NCBI GenBank assembly: GCA_035555975.1
Contig: DATMFV010000134.1
Location: 1 to 64,000 of the forward strand
Direction of reading: 5' to 3'
DNA from: DATMFV01 sp035555975
GTDB taxonomy: Bacteria > Verrucomicrobiota > Verrucomicrobiia > Chthoniobacterales > Chthoniobacteraceae
Length of the DNA: 64,000 nt
The notes under the pieces were generated by a model. It did no database searches, had not been told where the DNA came from, and saw nothing but the letters and a program-made list of their open reading frames with translations. The position numbers and the translations under genes are program-made. How positions within the stretch are numbered: the first letter of the stretch is position 1; every line of letters starts with the position of its first letter. Positions 25,216 to 34,150 of the stretch are shown here, in pieces.

Positions 25216-26382
25216 ATGGCTACGCGCACTTCACCACTCATCTACCTCGATAACAACGCGACCACACAGGTCGATCCCGCCGTTGTCGAAGCGATGATGC
25301 CGTACCTGACCGAACGTTACGGCAACCCGTCGAGCGCGTACCGTTTCGGGAGCGATGTCACCAAGGCGGTCCGCCAGGCGCGGGAATCGGTCGCGGCGCT
25401 GCTCGGGTGCGAACCGGGGGAGATCCTTTTCACCAGTTGCGGCACGGAGTCCAACAACAGCGCCATCGCTTCCGCGCTCGGGATCGATCCCGACCGCCAG
25501 CAGGTCATCTCCACCACCGTCGAACATAGCGCGATCCTCAAACAGGGCGAATCGCTCGCCAAGCGCGGCTACGAGATCACCCTTCTCGGGGTCGACGAAC
25601 AGGGGCAGCTCGACCTCGCCGAACTTGAAAAAACGATCCGGCCCGATACCGCCATCGTCTCCACCATGTGGGCGAACAACGAGACGGGCGTCCTTTTTCC
25701 GATCGACGAAATCGCGGAAATCGTCCGCTCCAAAGGAACTTTTTTCCATACCGACGCCGTGCAGGCGATCGGGAAAGTCCCGATCGACCTGAGCCGGTCA
25801 AAGATCCAGTTTTTGAGCCTCTCCGGGCATAAACTCCACTGTCCCAAGGGGATCGGCGTCCTCTACATCAACCGGCGCACCCGGTTCAACCCGTTCATCA
25901 TCGGCGGCAGCCAGGAGGAAGGCCGGCGCGGCGGGACCGAGAACGTCCCATACATCGTCGCGCTCGGCAAAGCGGCCGAGATCGCCGCCTCCGCGCTGGC
26001 GCACGAAAACGACTTTGTCCGCTCGTTGCGCGACGAGTTTGAGCGCGGCGTCCTCGAAACCATTCCCGGCACGCGGATCAACGGCGACCGCGAAGCCCGC
26101 CTCCCCAACACCAGCAACCTCTCCTTTGAAGGGGTCGAAAGCGACGGGGCGCTGATGCTCCTCGACCGCGCCGGGATCTGCTGTTCCGCCGGGTCGGCCT
26201 GTACGGCCGGGTCGGTCCACCCATCGCACGTCCTGCGCGCCATGGGGTTGAGCAACGAAGCGGCCCGCAGCAGCCTGCGCTTCTCCTTCTCGCGCTTCAA
26301 CACGAGGGAGGAAGTCGTCCACGTCCTCTCCGTCCTGCCCGGCATCGTGGAAAAGCTCCGCTCCGCCACGGTCGGGGCGTAG
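25216..26382 (+). CDS. Cysteine desulfurase (NifS/IscS family)
   Basis: About 388 residues. The enzyme takes sulfur from cysteine for Fe-S clusters or thiolation, using PLP. The N-terminus IYLDNNATTQVDPAVVEAM is characteristic. The PLP lysine is in LSGHKLHCPKGIGVLY, and the sulfur-carrying Cys is in CCSAGSACTAGSVHPSHVL. The C-terminal loop is a NifS-like form. The start at 25216 (MATRTSPL) is supported by homology. The leader is pyrimidine-rich. A GC-rich hairpin follows the stop. No iscU or other Fe-S assembly genes are adjacent. Confidence 0.93.
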   Translation: MATRTSPLIYLDNNATTQVDPAVVEAMMPYLTERYGNPSSAYRFGSDVTKAVRQARESVAALLGCEPGEILFTSCGTESNNSAIASALGIDPDRQQVISTTVEHSAILKQGESLAKRGYEITLLGVDEQGQLDLAELEKTIRPDTAIVSTMWANNETGVLFPIDEIAEIVRSKGTFFHTDAVQAIGKVPIDLSRSKIQFLSLSGHKLHCPKGIGVLYINRRTRFNPFIIGGSQEEGRRGGTENVPYIVALGKAAEIAASALAHENDFVRSLRDEFERGVLETIPGTRINGDREARLPNTSNLSFEGVESDGALMLLDRAGICCSAGSACTAGSVHPSHVLRAMGLSNEAARSSLRFSFSRFNTREEVVHVLSVLPGIVEKLRSATVGA

Positions 26383-26384
26383 CC

Positions 26385-26407
26385 GCGCGGAGGCCCGCCT
26401 CCCGCGC
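26385..26407 (+). terminator. GC-rich hairpin after cysteine desulfurase
   Basis: Immediately after the stop codon, GCGCGGAGGC (26385-26394) can pair with GCCTCC-C-GCGC (26397-26407) around a two-base loop with one bulge. There is no T-run, so termination would be inefficient or Rho-aided. A second small hairpin, CCAACG/CGTTGG, follows at 26408-26422. Confidence 0.35.
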
Positions 26408-26517
26408 CCAACGGTGCGTTGGACTCCGGTCCGCGAAGCCGGAAAGCTTGACGCCACCGCCGCTTCTGGCCCAGAAAAGGGAGGTGCCGTTCACTGACGG
26501 CATCGTCGGCACGGACG

Positions 26518-27258
26518 TTGACCAACCCAGCCACTTTGGGCAACCCTGATCGTCAAAGGAAGAGAACGCGGGGGGCCTCCTTCCCGTTTGTCCCTGTCTT
26601 GCTCCCGCCGTCTCCCTTTCGAGCCGATCGCAGCGCGTTTGCGACCGGTCCGGCTGGCGGTTTTACCCTGGCCGAGTTGCTTACCGTCATCGTGATCGCC
26701 TCGCTTCTGCTGGCCGCCACCGTCCCGGCGCTCGAAGGGATCACCTCCTCCACCCGGCATACCGCCGGGCTGAGACTCCTTTCCGGCTTGCTGGAGGAAG
26801 CCCGCGCGCGTGCCATCGCCGAATACGCCACCGTCTACGTGGTGCTGGACAATCCTACCCCCGACCGGCCCCATGCCGCGCTGGCCCTCTATCGCGAGCC
26901 GGAAAGCGGCACCGGCCTGCCCGAAGCGCTCTCCCCGTGGCACCCGCTGCCCGGCAACATCACTTTCCACCACTCCACAGGCGAGGGGAGTCCCTCCTCC
27001 CTGTTCAATGCCCCGGCATCGGTCCGACCGACCCGCACCTTCCCGCTCGCCCGGGAGGAGACGCCCCGGGAGTTGCCCTACCTCGCGTTTGGCCCGACCG
27101 GCGAAGTCACCGCGCCGACCCGCTCCGCTTATGCGCGGATCCTCCTCGCCCATCGCGCCGCCAGCGACCCGGCGGCTCCGATCACCGCTCTCGAAGCCTT
27201 CAACATCTCCCTCTTCACCGGGCGGGCCTCCTACGAAACCGTCCCCCTGCCTCCGTGA
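26518..27258 (+). CDS. GspH-like pseudopilin, Verru_Chthon cassette D-like
   Basis: About 246 residues as the longest frame. A prepilin leader (GGFTLAELLTVIVIASLLLAAT, cleavage before Phe) begins around residue 48. The following body (RLLSGLLEEARARAIAEYATVYVVLD) is GspH-like. Together with the next two genes, all with prepilin leaders and GTGA/ATGA-type overlaps, it resembles the Verru_Chthon cassette families. The start is uncertain: the frame opens with TTG at 26518, and other non-ATG codons (26536, 26599) are nearer the leader. The family letter is a by-eye guess. Confidence 0.6.
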   Translation: MTNPATLGNPDRQRKRTRGASFPFVPVLLPPSPFRADRSAFATGPAGGFTLAELLTVIVIASLLLAATVPALEGITSSTRHTAGLRLLSGLLEEARARAIAEYATVYVVLDNPTPDRPHAALALYREPESGTGLPEALSPWHPLPGNITFHHSTGEGSPSSLFNAPASVRPTRTFPLAREETPRELPYLAFGPTGEVTAPTRSAYARILLAHRAASDPAAPITALEAFNISLFTGRASYETVPLPP

Positions 27259-27755
27259 AAACGCCGGTCCGCCCCTTCCGTCGTCGCATCGCCTCCGGCT
27301 TCACCCTCATGGAAGTCGTCACCGCGCTCGGCATCTTTTCGCTTTGCGCCGTCTCTCTGCTGGCGCTGATCTCGTTTGCTCTGGAAGGTGTCGCGACTTC
27401 CTCCACCGAAAACGAGGCGATGCACCTCGCCTCCAGCGTCTTTGCCACCCTCAAGGCCACCCCGTTCCGGGAAGTCGACTGCTTTGGCACCGTCGTCGAC
27501 CTCTCCACCGCCGGGACGCAAGCCGATGCGCCGCCGCTCCTCCTTTACGCCCATTTTCCTGCGGACGCCCTCCCGGTCATCACGCCGGAACCGGAAACCG
27601 ATGCCATCGGCTACCGGCTGGAACTCCGGTTTGAGCCGATCACCCTCCCGCCCGCCTCCGCGGCCACGGCCAACCGCGTCAGCCTGACCGTCCGACCGCT
27701 CCATGGCCCGGAAAAACAGGCCGTCTTCTTCCAGACCATCATCGCCGATCTGTGA
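27255..27755 (+). CDS. Pseudopilin-like protein, Verru_Chthon cassette B-like
   Basis: 166 residues, starting with GTG at 27255, which overlaps the previous stop (GTGA). The prepilin leader is ASGFTLMEVVTALGIFSLCAV, and the mature part is beta-rich (RLELRFEPITL, NRVSLTVRPLHGP). Size and leader match a GspI-like minor pseudopilin. It is translated with its neighbours and probably builds a short trans-envelope pseudopilus or a substrate-specific secretion accessory. Confidence 0.6.
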   Translation: MKTPVRPFRRRIASGFTLMEVVTALGIFSLCAVSLLALISFALEGVATSSTENEAMHLASSVFATLKATPFREVDCFGTVVDLSTAGTQADAPPLLLYAHFPADALPVITPEPETDAIGYRLELRFEPITLPPASAATANRVSLTVRPLHGPEKQAVFFQTIIADL

Positions 27756-28606
27756 GCCGCCCGCGTCTTTTTCACTCCCGGCACGGGTTGACCCTTCTGG
27801 AAATCCTGGTCGCCACGACCATTTCGGTCGTCGTCATCGGGTTGATCCTCCAGATGTTCGGCTCCATCTCCACCCTCTGGCGGCGTTCGGAGGAGCGGAT
27901 CGATACCGAACGGGAAGCCCGCGCCGCGCTTGACCGCATCCGGCGTGATCTCGAGCGGGTCGTCCGCGTTCCCGCCATCCCGTCGGGCGATCCGTCGCCG
28001 GAAGCGCTGCACCTCCGCGCGGCTCCGGAAGACCCGTCGCAGCCCGGGGCCTTCGAGGAACTCGAAGCGCTGGTTTTCCTTTCCAATCAAGGCGAAAGCG
28101 ACCTCTGCTCGGTCGCCTACCGGTGCGTCTGGGACACTGCGTCGCGCTCCTACCTCCTGGTCCGTTCGCTGCGGGACAGCAACGCCACCCTCGCCGATCT
28201 GCTCGACGACTCCCCGACCGCATCCGATGAAGAAGCCGGTGCACCCGCCGCCGCCGCTTCCGCCAGTCTCGCTCCGGGCGAAGAACCGCTCGCCCGCTAC
28301 GTCTGGAATCTCACCTTCCGCCCCGTGGTCGATGGCATCGCCACCACCGCTTCCACCGGGGCCGCCTACCACGACCCGCTCCCCTCCGCGATCGAAATCC
28401 GCTTCAACGCGCTCGGCTCGCTCGCCGTCGAAAAGCTCAAAGATTTCCCGATCACCGAAGAAACCTGGAAAACCGCCGACGATCCCCTCTACCTCCGCCT
28501 GATCGCTCCCCACGCCCGCGCCTACCTGCTGCGCATCCCGCTCCGCGCGGGGCAGCAGGGAGGTTCCGGCAGCCCGCTTCACGACACCAGCATCAACCAA
28601 CCGTAA
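27752..28606 (+). CDS. Pseudopilin-like protein, Verru_Chthon cassette C-like
   Basis: 284 residues, GTG start at 27752 overlapping the previous stop. Prepilin leader HGLTLLEILVATTISVVVIGLIL, then a GspJ-like region (RIDTEREARAALDRIRRDLERVV). The mature domain is rich in Ala/Pro and beta strands. Its 3' end overlaps the convergent minus-strand gene by 28 bases, so the last codons of both are read from the same DNA. The expected fourth member, the large cassette protein A, does not follow. Confidence 0.6.
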   Translation: MSRPRLFHSRHGLTLLEILVATTISVVVIGLILQMFGSISTLWRRSEERIDTEREARAALDRIRRDLERVVRVPAIPSGDPSPEALHLRAAPEDPSQPGAFEELEALVFLSNQGESDLCSVAYRCVWDTASRSYLLVRSLRDSNATLADLLDDSPTASDEEAGAPAAAASASLAPGEEPLARYVWNLTFRPVVDGIATTASTGAAYHDPLPSAIEIRFNALGSLAVEKLKDFPITEETWKTADDPLYLRLIAPHARAYLLRIPLRAGQQGGSGSPLHDTSINQP

Positions 28607-31419
28607 TTGTCCGGGTGGTACGACCCGAGACAGGTACGCGGGACGCCCGCCTTCCTCTCCACCCAGCTCGCCGAAGCGCCCGATGCCCAGAAACATTGCA
28701 CGTTGATCCGCAGCCGACACGGGTCGACATTGCGCGGGCCAAGATCCTCCCACGCAATGGCGAACAGAAGACTCCACCGGTCTTGCGTTTCACCGGCTTC
28801 CAGCGTCCAGCCGCTTTCCACGCGCTCCCCCACCCGTTCGCTGTAACGACGGCCCGGACGCAGGGCGGTATAGTGAACGCCGGGCCACAAACGGCGCGGT
28901 TCCACCGACACGGAAACCTTTTCCACACGGCCCGCCGGTGTTTCCAGGCAGGGGACCACCACGCGCACCAGAAGATGGCTGTCATCCCAGGCCACCTGCC
29001 AGAACAACCCCTCGGTAGCCATCTTTGATACACCCGCCGGTTCATGGAAAGCGATCCGCCCCGCCTCTTCCATCTCCCGGCCGGAAACGCGGGAAGCCTC
29101 CACCCGCCTTCCTTCGGGCCGGAGCCCCGTCAACTCGGGAAACAACGCCGCCCCGCGCTCCACCTCCCGGTCCACCCTTGGAAAATCGTCTCTCAACAAC
29201 GCCTCGAGCCGCCCGATCCTCCACTCCAGCTTTTCGACATGGTAGCGATACCCTTCGGCCTCCGAATGAAACCCGAGGCGGGAATCCCCCCGGCAAAGCG
29301 TGATCAACTCCCCGCAACGCACCTTCTCCTCCTCCACGATTTCCCGCATCATCTCCAGCAAGCGCTTCTGTTCGGCCCGGTTGGCCTCCGGCAGACGATC
29401 GCGCAGGACGTAAAACCGCAAAAACGCGTGCGCACTCGCCAGTTGCAGGCCCAAGGCTTCACAAACCCCGATCTCCCGCCATCGCTCCGAACCGGCAGGC
29501 ACCCTGCCCCGGAGCGGCGCCAGCTTTCCAACCCCTTTGCGCCATTCCTTGCACATGAAGCCGGTCATCTCCAGCATCTCCTCCACGGTATGGTATTGAC
29601 CGATCAATTCTCCGTAACGATCGCCGCTCGGAGGGTAGCCAAGCTTCCAGCTCGGGGCGATCATCCGGTCCACCGGGTAGAGATGCAGCGGCCAGACAAT
29701 GGCATCGTGCACCGGTCCGAAATGCGAAAAACTCAAATGCCGCGGAAACATCGCATACGCCGCCTGAAAATGGCCCCACGCTTCCCTGACGGTTGCAGCC
29801 ATGCCCGCCCCCCAAAAACCACGCGCCAGAGAGGTCAAGAATGCCTCCTCACTCTCCGGAAACTGGGCAAAGGAAAGCTCCCCGGCGGCCCGCGTCATCA
29901 GCGAAGGGTAGTTACCGAAGTACCAGCATTGCATCACACCATGAACCGAAAGCTGCTGCATCGCCGCATACTTCCGGTAAAGGTGCCCCGGCACCGGCAC
30001 AAAGGGCACGGTCGCCACCTCATGGGAACAGCCGACCTGCAACTTCGCGCCCATTCGCGCTCCCTGCCGCATCCGGATGTCAGCCACCTTCTCAAACAAG
30101 CTGCTCGGGCCGATGTAAGCCAGGGAGTAATCGTGTACCGTAAAGTAACGCCTGTACCGTTCTGCTTTGCCCGAGGATTCGAAATTGAGCTGAAGCGTTA
30201 CCCCGGCGGGGATCTTCGTCGCGAGCGCTTCCAGCGCCGTCCGAACCGCTTCTTCTGCCATTCCGGTCCCGGGTGCTTCAAGGCTCGGAACATACAGCCA
30301 CGAGATCAACTCCGCCCGGGGGTTGACGGCGCTCATCCCGCGCTCCAGCGCCTCCAGCATCTCCTTGAAAACCTCGCCCGGTTCCCGCCCGGCACAACGG
30401 GGGCAACGGTTGGAGAAAAAGGTGGATAGGGAACTATAGCAATGCGTTGGCCGTTCCCCCAGGTTGATCATGATCAGGCCGCCCAGCTCCGGCACCGCTT
30501 CAAAGAGCGAACGTGAAGCTTCCTCCAGATAACTTTGTGCCTTCGGGCTGCCGGTGCAGAAATAGTGTTGGTCGATCCCGTCAATCGTCAAGGCTCCCCC
30601 CAGCAATTCGGGGTGATTTTCCGCGATCCCCTCCGGCGGTGTGTTATGGTCAGCCTTCCCGAACCCGCGCGGCTCAATGCAGAACGGGAAGATGCGGATG
30701 CCGTAACGCGCACATTTTTCCACCGTCCGCCGCAGCTTTTCCAGGCGACGCCGCCTCGCCTCTCCCTTGTTGGGAAAAAGCGCGGTATCACAGACGTCGG
30801 CAAACCGGATCGTCAGCCACAACCCGTTGATGCCATCCGCCGCAAGGCGATCGAGGTAGGCATCAGGGTAGTAATCGACCTCGTCCGCCAGTTCATCCCG
30901 GTTGAGCGGAGGACGCTGGATCGGCCCGAAATAACAACGTGAAAGACGCGTCCTGATGATCGGCTTTCGTTCGCACGCTCCCAGCTTCAGAAAAGGACCG
31001 TCCGCGCCCGCCAACTGATCCTCGATCCAGTAAACCGCCCGGCGGAGTCCCTCCAGATCTTCGCCGTCAACTTCCGCCCCTTCCCTTCCAACCACCACCC
31101 GCCAGCTTTCCGGCCCCTGAAGCGGAGCCAGCCGAAACGTCACCGGGTAGCCACCCCCCACGAGCAGGCCCGTCGAAGAAAAAAAGCGTTCCAAACGATC
31201 CACGGCGCTCTCCAAAAGGCCGCGAGGATCATCCGCCTCCCATTTCAGTGCCACGCCCTCCTTGAGCGATATCTCCCCTTTGCGCGGGGTTCGCCTTTGC
31301 CAGTCCACCTCCCGCCGTTCCCACTCCCGAAGTTCCTTCTCAAATCGCCAGTCGCTTCGGGAGGGCTGCGGCGGTTCAGGCAAGACATCCGATTGCGTCG
31401 GAAAAACAGAGGTCGTCAT
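28579..31419 (-). CDS. Large glycoside-hydrolase-like protein of unknown family
   Basis: 946 residues, no signal peptide. After an N-terminal domain (residues about 90-170; GLRRAVYWIEDQLAG) comes a barrel-like core starting PIIRTRLSRCYFGPI, with YPDAYLDRLAADGINGLWL, GIRIFPFCIEPRGFG and LGGLIMINLGERPTH; such ordering is seen in GH20/GH67/GH84-like TIM barrels. CPRCAGREPGEVF is a possible metal or disulfide site. The C-terminus (GLFWQVAWDDSHLLVRV, LLFAIAWEDLG) resembles a DOMON/CBM9-like domain. The start at 31419 is the first ATG after the SGNH gene's stop (10 bases away). Last gene of module II. The activity is unknown. Confidence 0.7.
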   Translation of the reverse strand: MTTSVFPTQSDVLPEPPQPSRSDWRFEKELREWERREVDWQRRTPRKGEISLKEGVALKWEADDPRGLLESAVDRLERFFSSTGLLVGGGYPVTFRLAPLQGPESWRVVVGREGAEVDGEDLEGLRRAVYWIEDQLAGADGPFLKLGACERKPIIRTRLSRCYFGPIQRPPLNRDELADEVDYYPDAYLDRLAADGINGLWLTIRFADVCDTALFPNKGEARRRRLEKLRRTVEKCARYGIRIFPFCIEPRGFGKADHNTPPEGIAENHPELLGGALTIDGIDQHYFCTGSPKAQSYLEEASRSLFEAVPELGGLIMINLGERPTHCYSSLSTFFSNRCPRCAGREPGEVFKEMLEALERGMSAVNPRAELISWLYVPSLEAPGTGMAEEAVRTALEALATKIPAGVTLQLNFESSGKAERYRRYFTVHDYSLAYIGPSSLFEKVADIRMRQGARMGAKLQVGCSHEVATVPFVPVPGHLYRKYAAMQQLSVHGVMQCWYFGNYPSLMTRAAGELSFAQFPESEEAFLTSLARGFWGAGMAATVREAWGHFQAAYAMFPRHLSFSHFGPVHDAIVWPLHLYPVDRMIAPSWKLGYPPSGDRYGELIGQYHTVEEMLEMTGFMCKEWRKGVGKLAPLRGRVPAGSERWREIGVCEALGLQLASAHAFLRFYVLRDRLPEANRAEQKRLLEMMREIVEEEKVRCGELITLCRGDSRLGFHSEAEGYRYHVEKLEWRIGRLEALLRDDFPRVDREVERGAALFPELTGLRPEGRRVEASRVSGREMEEAGRIAFHEPAGVSKMATEGLFWQVAWDDSHLLVRVVVPCLETPAGRVEKVSVSVEPRRLWPGVHYTALRPGRRYSERVGERVESGWTLEAGETQDRWSLLFAIAWEDLGPRNVDPCRLRINVQCFWASGASASWVERKAGVPRTCLGSYHPDNYGWLMLVS

Positions 31420-31429
31420 CGGGGTTGTT

Positions 31430-32593
31430 TTACCTGTTGGAATTTTCAAGACCGGAGCGAATCTCTCCCCCTGCAACCAGATGGGCCATCCAATGAAAGA
31501 CCGCTTCCGCGATCGCCTCATAGCCGCTTTGTCGGGGGTGCAGGGCATTTCTGCCGCCATACTCGTTCCGTGGATAGTGCTCCCCGGGGTCAAAGTCGAG
31601 ATGGGCAGGAATCACGTCAATACGTTCAGCCCACCGTCCGTCAAACGCCTTCAACAGACGCTCCGAATAACGTTGCAACGCGCGGCGATACTGCCACTCC
31701 GTCACGCCGTTCCCGTAATTGGTTCCAAAAGCGCTCTGATCCCCCGGAGGCGGCGGGATCACCACGCCGATGAAGCTTCCCGGAGCCGCTTCGCGAATCT
31801 TCGTTACCATGGCCGTGGCCCGTTCCATCAGGCCATCGAGCTTCTCATTCGAGAACTCCCCCGCCATCCCCATCAGGTCATTGACCCCCAGGAACAGCGT
31901 GATCACCTCCGGGGCCTCACCGCCCTGCTGTTCTTTCAGATATCTGGCGAAGTCAAAATCACCCACGCCGCCCGGTCCATAGACAAACGGGCTTCCCGAA
32001 GCCGGTTCCGGTAAAAACGTGGAAGTATAGCTTTTCCAGCTCCATCCCGGTCGCCCTTCGTGCCGAATTTCGGGGTGGCCGCTCTTTGGCGTTTGCGTGC
32101 CGACCGGGATGACCTTCACCGTGGGGAAGAATTCCGCCATCTGCCGGATCGCTGCGGAAATGTAGTTGCCGTTGGCTGTCAGGCTATCTCCAATCGCCAG
32201 CCAACGGACGGTCCTGCTTTCCGTCAATGCGGCCGTCCCAACCGGCCAAATCTCGGCGACACGTTCCTCCAGCTTCTGAAAATCCGCGCCGCGATAAAGC
32301 GCGATGCGCAGTTCCTTCGGGGTCGATTCTTTCTCTTCGGGTTGCCACAGAAAAAAATCGTTGTACTGCGCCCCCGGTCCCTTCTCGACGTCAAAAAGCA
32401 AGCTACCCCGTACCGGCGTATAGACCAGGTTCTCAAACCGGATGCGACACGGCCTTCCCTGTATCGTATAGATCCGCTGGGGAAGGAGCAAGGAAACGGG
32501 CGGTCGCTTTCCGCCTTCCGCAGTCTCCGCTTTGGCGAAGGCTGGCACCATGCAGAACAGGAGCCCCAAAAGAACCATTCCTGAGTTTTTCAT
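31430..32593 (-). CDS. Secreted SGNH/GDSL hydrolase
   Basis: About 387 residues with a signal peptide (MVLLGLLFCMVPAFAKA). The SGNH blocks are present: RWLAIGDSLTANGNYI (catalytic Ser), the Gly block around HEGRPGWSW, LFLGVNDLMG (Asn), and NALHPRQSGYEAIAEA (catalytic His, with HP in place of the strict DxxH). An N-terminal beta domain of about 120 residues precedes it. Such enzymes remove acetyl or other acyl esters from polysaccharides. The start at 32593 was chosen for the signal peptide; ATG at 32605 is possible. It lies 52 bases downstream of the PEP-CTERM gene. Confidence 0.88.
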   Translation of the reverse strand: MKNSGMVLLGLLFCMVPAFAKAETAEGGKRPPVSLLLPQRIYTIQGRPCRIRFENLVYTPVRGSLLFDVEKGPGAQYNDFFLWQPEEKESTPKELRIALYRGADFQKLEERVAEIWPVGTAALTESRTVRWLAIGDSLTANGNYISAAIRQMAEFFPTVKVIPVGTQTPKSGHPEIRHEGRPGWSWKSYTSTFLPEPASGSPFVYGPGGVGDFDFARYLKEQQGGEAPEVITLFLGVNDLMGMAGEFSNEKLDGLMERATAMVTKIREAAPGSFIGVVIPPPPGDQSAFGTNYGNGVTEWQYRRALQRYSERLLKAFDGRWAERIDVIPAHLDFDPGEHYPRNEYGGRNALHPRQSGYEAIAEAVFHWMAHLVAGGEIRSGLENSNR

Positions 32594-32645
32594 CGAAGAA
32601 TCCATGCCATAGCAGCGAATGCGTACCGAGAAAAAAGCCACGCCC

Positions 32646-34121
32646 TTACCGGGCCGCTTTCCTGCGACGCTTCCAAAAGATAGCGATCAGGCCGACGGCT
32701 CCGACAAGACCGGCTACGGACGGCTCCGGAATCACGGTGACGGTCATCAAAATTTTTCCTGGCTCATCATAATCAAAATGAGCCTCAAACCCTTCAAATC
32801 CCGAACCGGCCACCAGACCGGAAACCAATCCGCTGGAGATCAGATTCTCCTCCGCGTCGTAAAAGGTAAAAAGCTGGTAAACGACGCCTTCCGCCAGTGA
32901 ACCTGAAACATCGACCGCGATCCCGCCGGGAGCCAGAAGAAGATCTCCCGCCTCGTAATGATCAAAACGAAGGCTCTCACTCTGCCCCGAAGCATCCAGC
33001 CTGAAGACAAAGCGCGAGCCCTCTTCCATCTCAAGCAACCGGGCTTCTCCGCTCTGGACCCCGGAAATCGTCAATGTTTCCAACGCCGTCCCCAGCCCGC
33101 CGGGAGCCATTTTGCCTCCGCTTTTGACGGTGATCGCATGGCCATCCCCCAACCCGATACCGCCGCTGCCCCCCAGCGTACCGCCATTTTCCACCACCAC
33201 CGCGCCGACCCCCAATCCCTGCTCCCCATTGACCAACAGATGCCCTCCGGAAATCACGGTTCCCCCTGTATAGTCATTTCCCGTACCGGAAAGAATCTGG
33301 ACCGCAGAGCCGGTCTTCTCCAGGCGGACGAGCCCGGTGATCTTACCGCGAAAGAGAGGGTCTCCCTCCGGCGCTCCGGGATCGCCAGCGTTGCCGGTCA
33401 GCTTCAAAACTCCCGTATTGGTCCCGCCTCCGTTACGGATCTTTCCTTCACTACCCGTTTCGTCGTTTAACGTGGCGACCGTGACCGTGCCTCCTTCCAG
33501 ATTCATACCGGAAGAAGCGCCACTCAGAGTACTCTTGAAAAGCACGTTGCCCAGATGAACGATCGTATTCGCATCGGCTCCATTTTTAATCTGAAAGTAC
33601 GACGATGCACCACTCAAAACCGTATTTCCGGAAATTTGCAGTGTGACGTCTTTCTGCGTTGCCTGGCGAGTGTCCAACACCAGCGAACCTCCGCCAAGAT
33701 ACAGGTTGGCGGCGGAAATCGTCAACCGGACGCCGGTAGTTCGACTTCTTATCTGGTAGGAGCCTGTTGCGATTTCGAAGTTTTGAGCGATGGCCAACGT
33801 CTGGGAGGCAGCATAAGGTTGAATATAGACAATATTGCTGGTGGTCTTTTTGAAATGACGCACCGAGATATTCTGGTCAAGACGAACCAGGCTGGTCCCA
33901 TACGCTTCGGTTTCCGGGTTAAAGTACGATAGATCGAGAACATCATCATCCGCCCCCGGAGTCCCATCCGGGGTCCACGTCACCAGACTCCACCGATGAC
34001 CGGTTGTCACATCTCCATCAGGCAACGCCCCTGTATATTCAATCGGGTCAGCCGCTTGAGCACTGATGGCAAACGCCACACAAAGCGAACCGGCGAGCAG
34101 GGGGATTTTCAGGGATTTCAT
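32646..34121 (-). CDS. PEP-CTERM protein with beta-strand repeats
   Basis: About 491 residues: signal peptide (IPLLAGSLCVAFAISAQAA), a beta-helical body with autotransporter-associated phrases (GGTVISGGHLLVNGEQGLG, VVVENGGTLGGSGGIG, VKSGGKMAPGG), and a PEP-CTERM tail (VIPEPSVAGLVGAVGLIAIF then KRRRK). Surface-exposed structural or binding protein. It is the counterpart of 21208-22434 in module I. An ATG at 34148 is an alternative start. Its stop is 52 bases before the SGNH gene. Confidence 0.9.
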   Translation of the reverse strand: MKSLKIPLLAGSLCVAFAISAQAADPIEYTGALPDGDVTTGHRWSLVTWTPDGTPGADDDVLDLSYFNPETEAYGTSLVRLDQNISVRHFKKTTSNIVYIQPYAASQTLAIAQNFEIATGSYQIRSRTTGVRLTISAANLYLGGGSLVLDTRQATQKDVTLQISGNTVLSGASSYFQIKNGADANTIVHLGNVLFKSTLSGASSGMNLEGGTVTVATLNDETGSEGKIRNGGGTNTGVLKLTGNAGDPGAPEGDPLFRGKITGLVRLEKTGSAVQILSGTGNDYTGGTVISGGHLLVNGEQGLGVGAVVVENGGTLGGSGGIGLGDGHAITVKSGGKMAPGGLGTALETLTISGVQSGEARLLEMEEGSRFVFRLDASGQSESLRFDHYEAGDLLLAPGGIAVDVSGSLAEGVVYQLFTFYDAEENLISSGLVSGLVAGSGFEGFEAHFDYDEPGKILMTVTVIPEPSVAGLVGAVGLIAIFWKRRRKAAR

Positions 34122-34150
34122 AAGCTTGGGTGTTTGACCAATGATCATGG

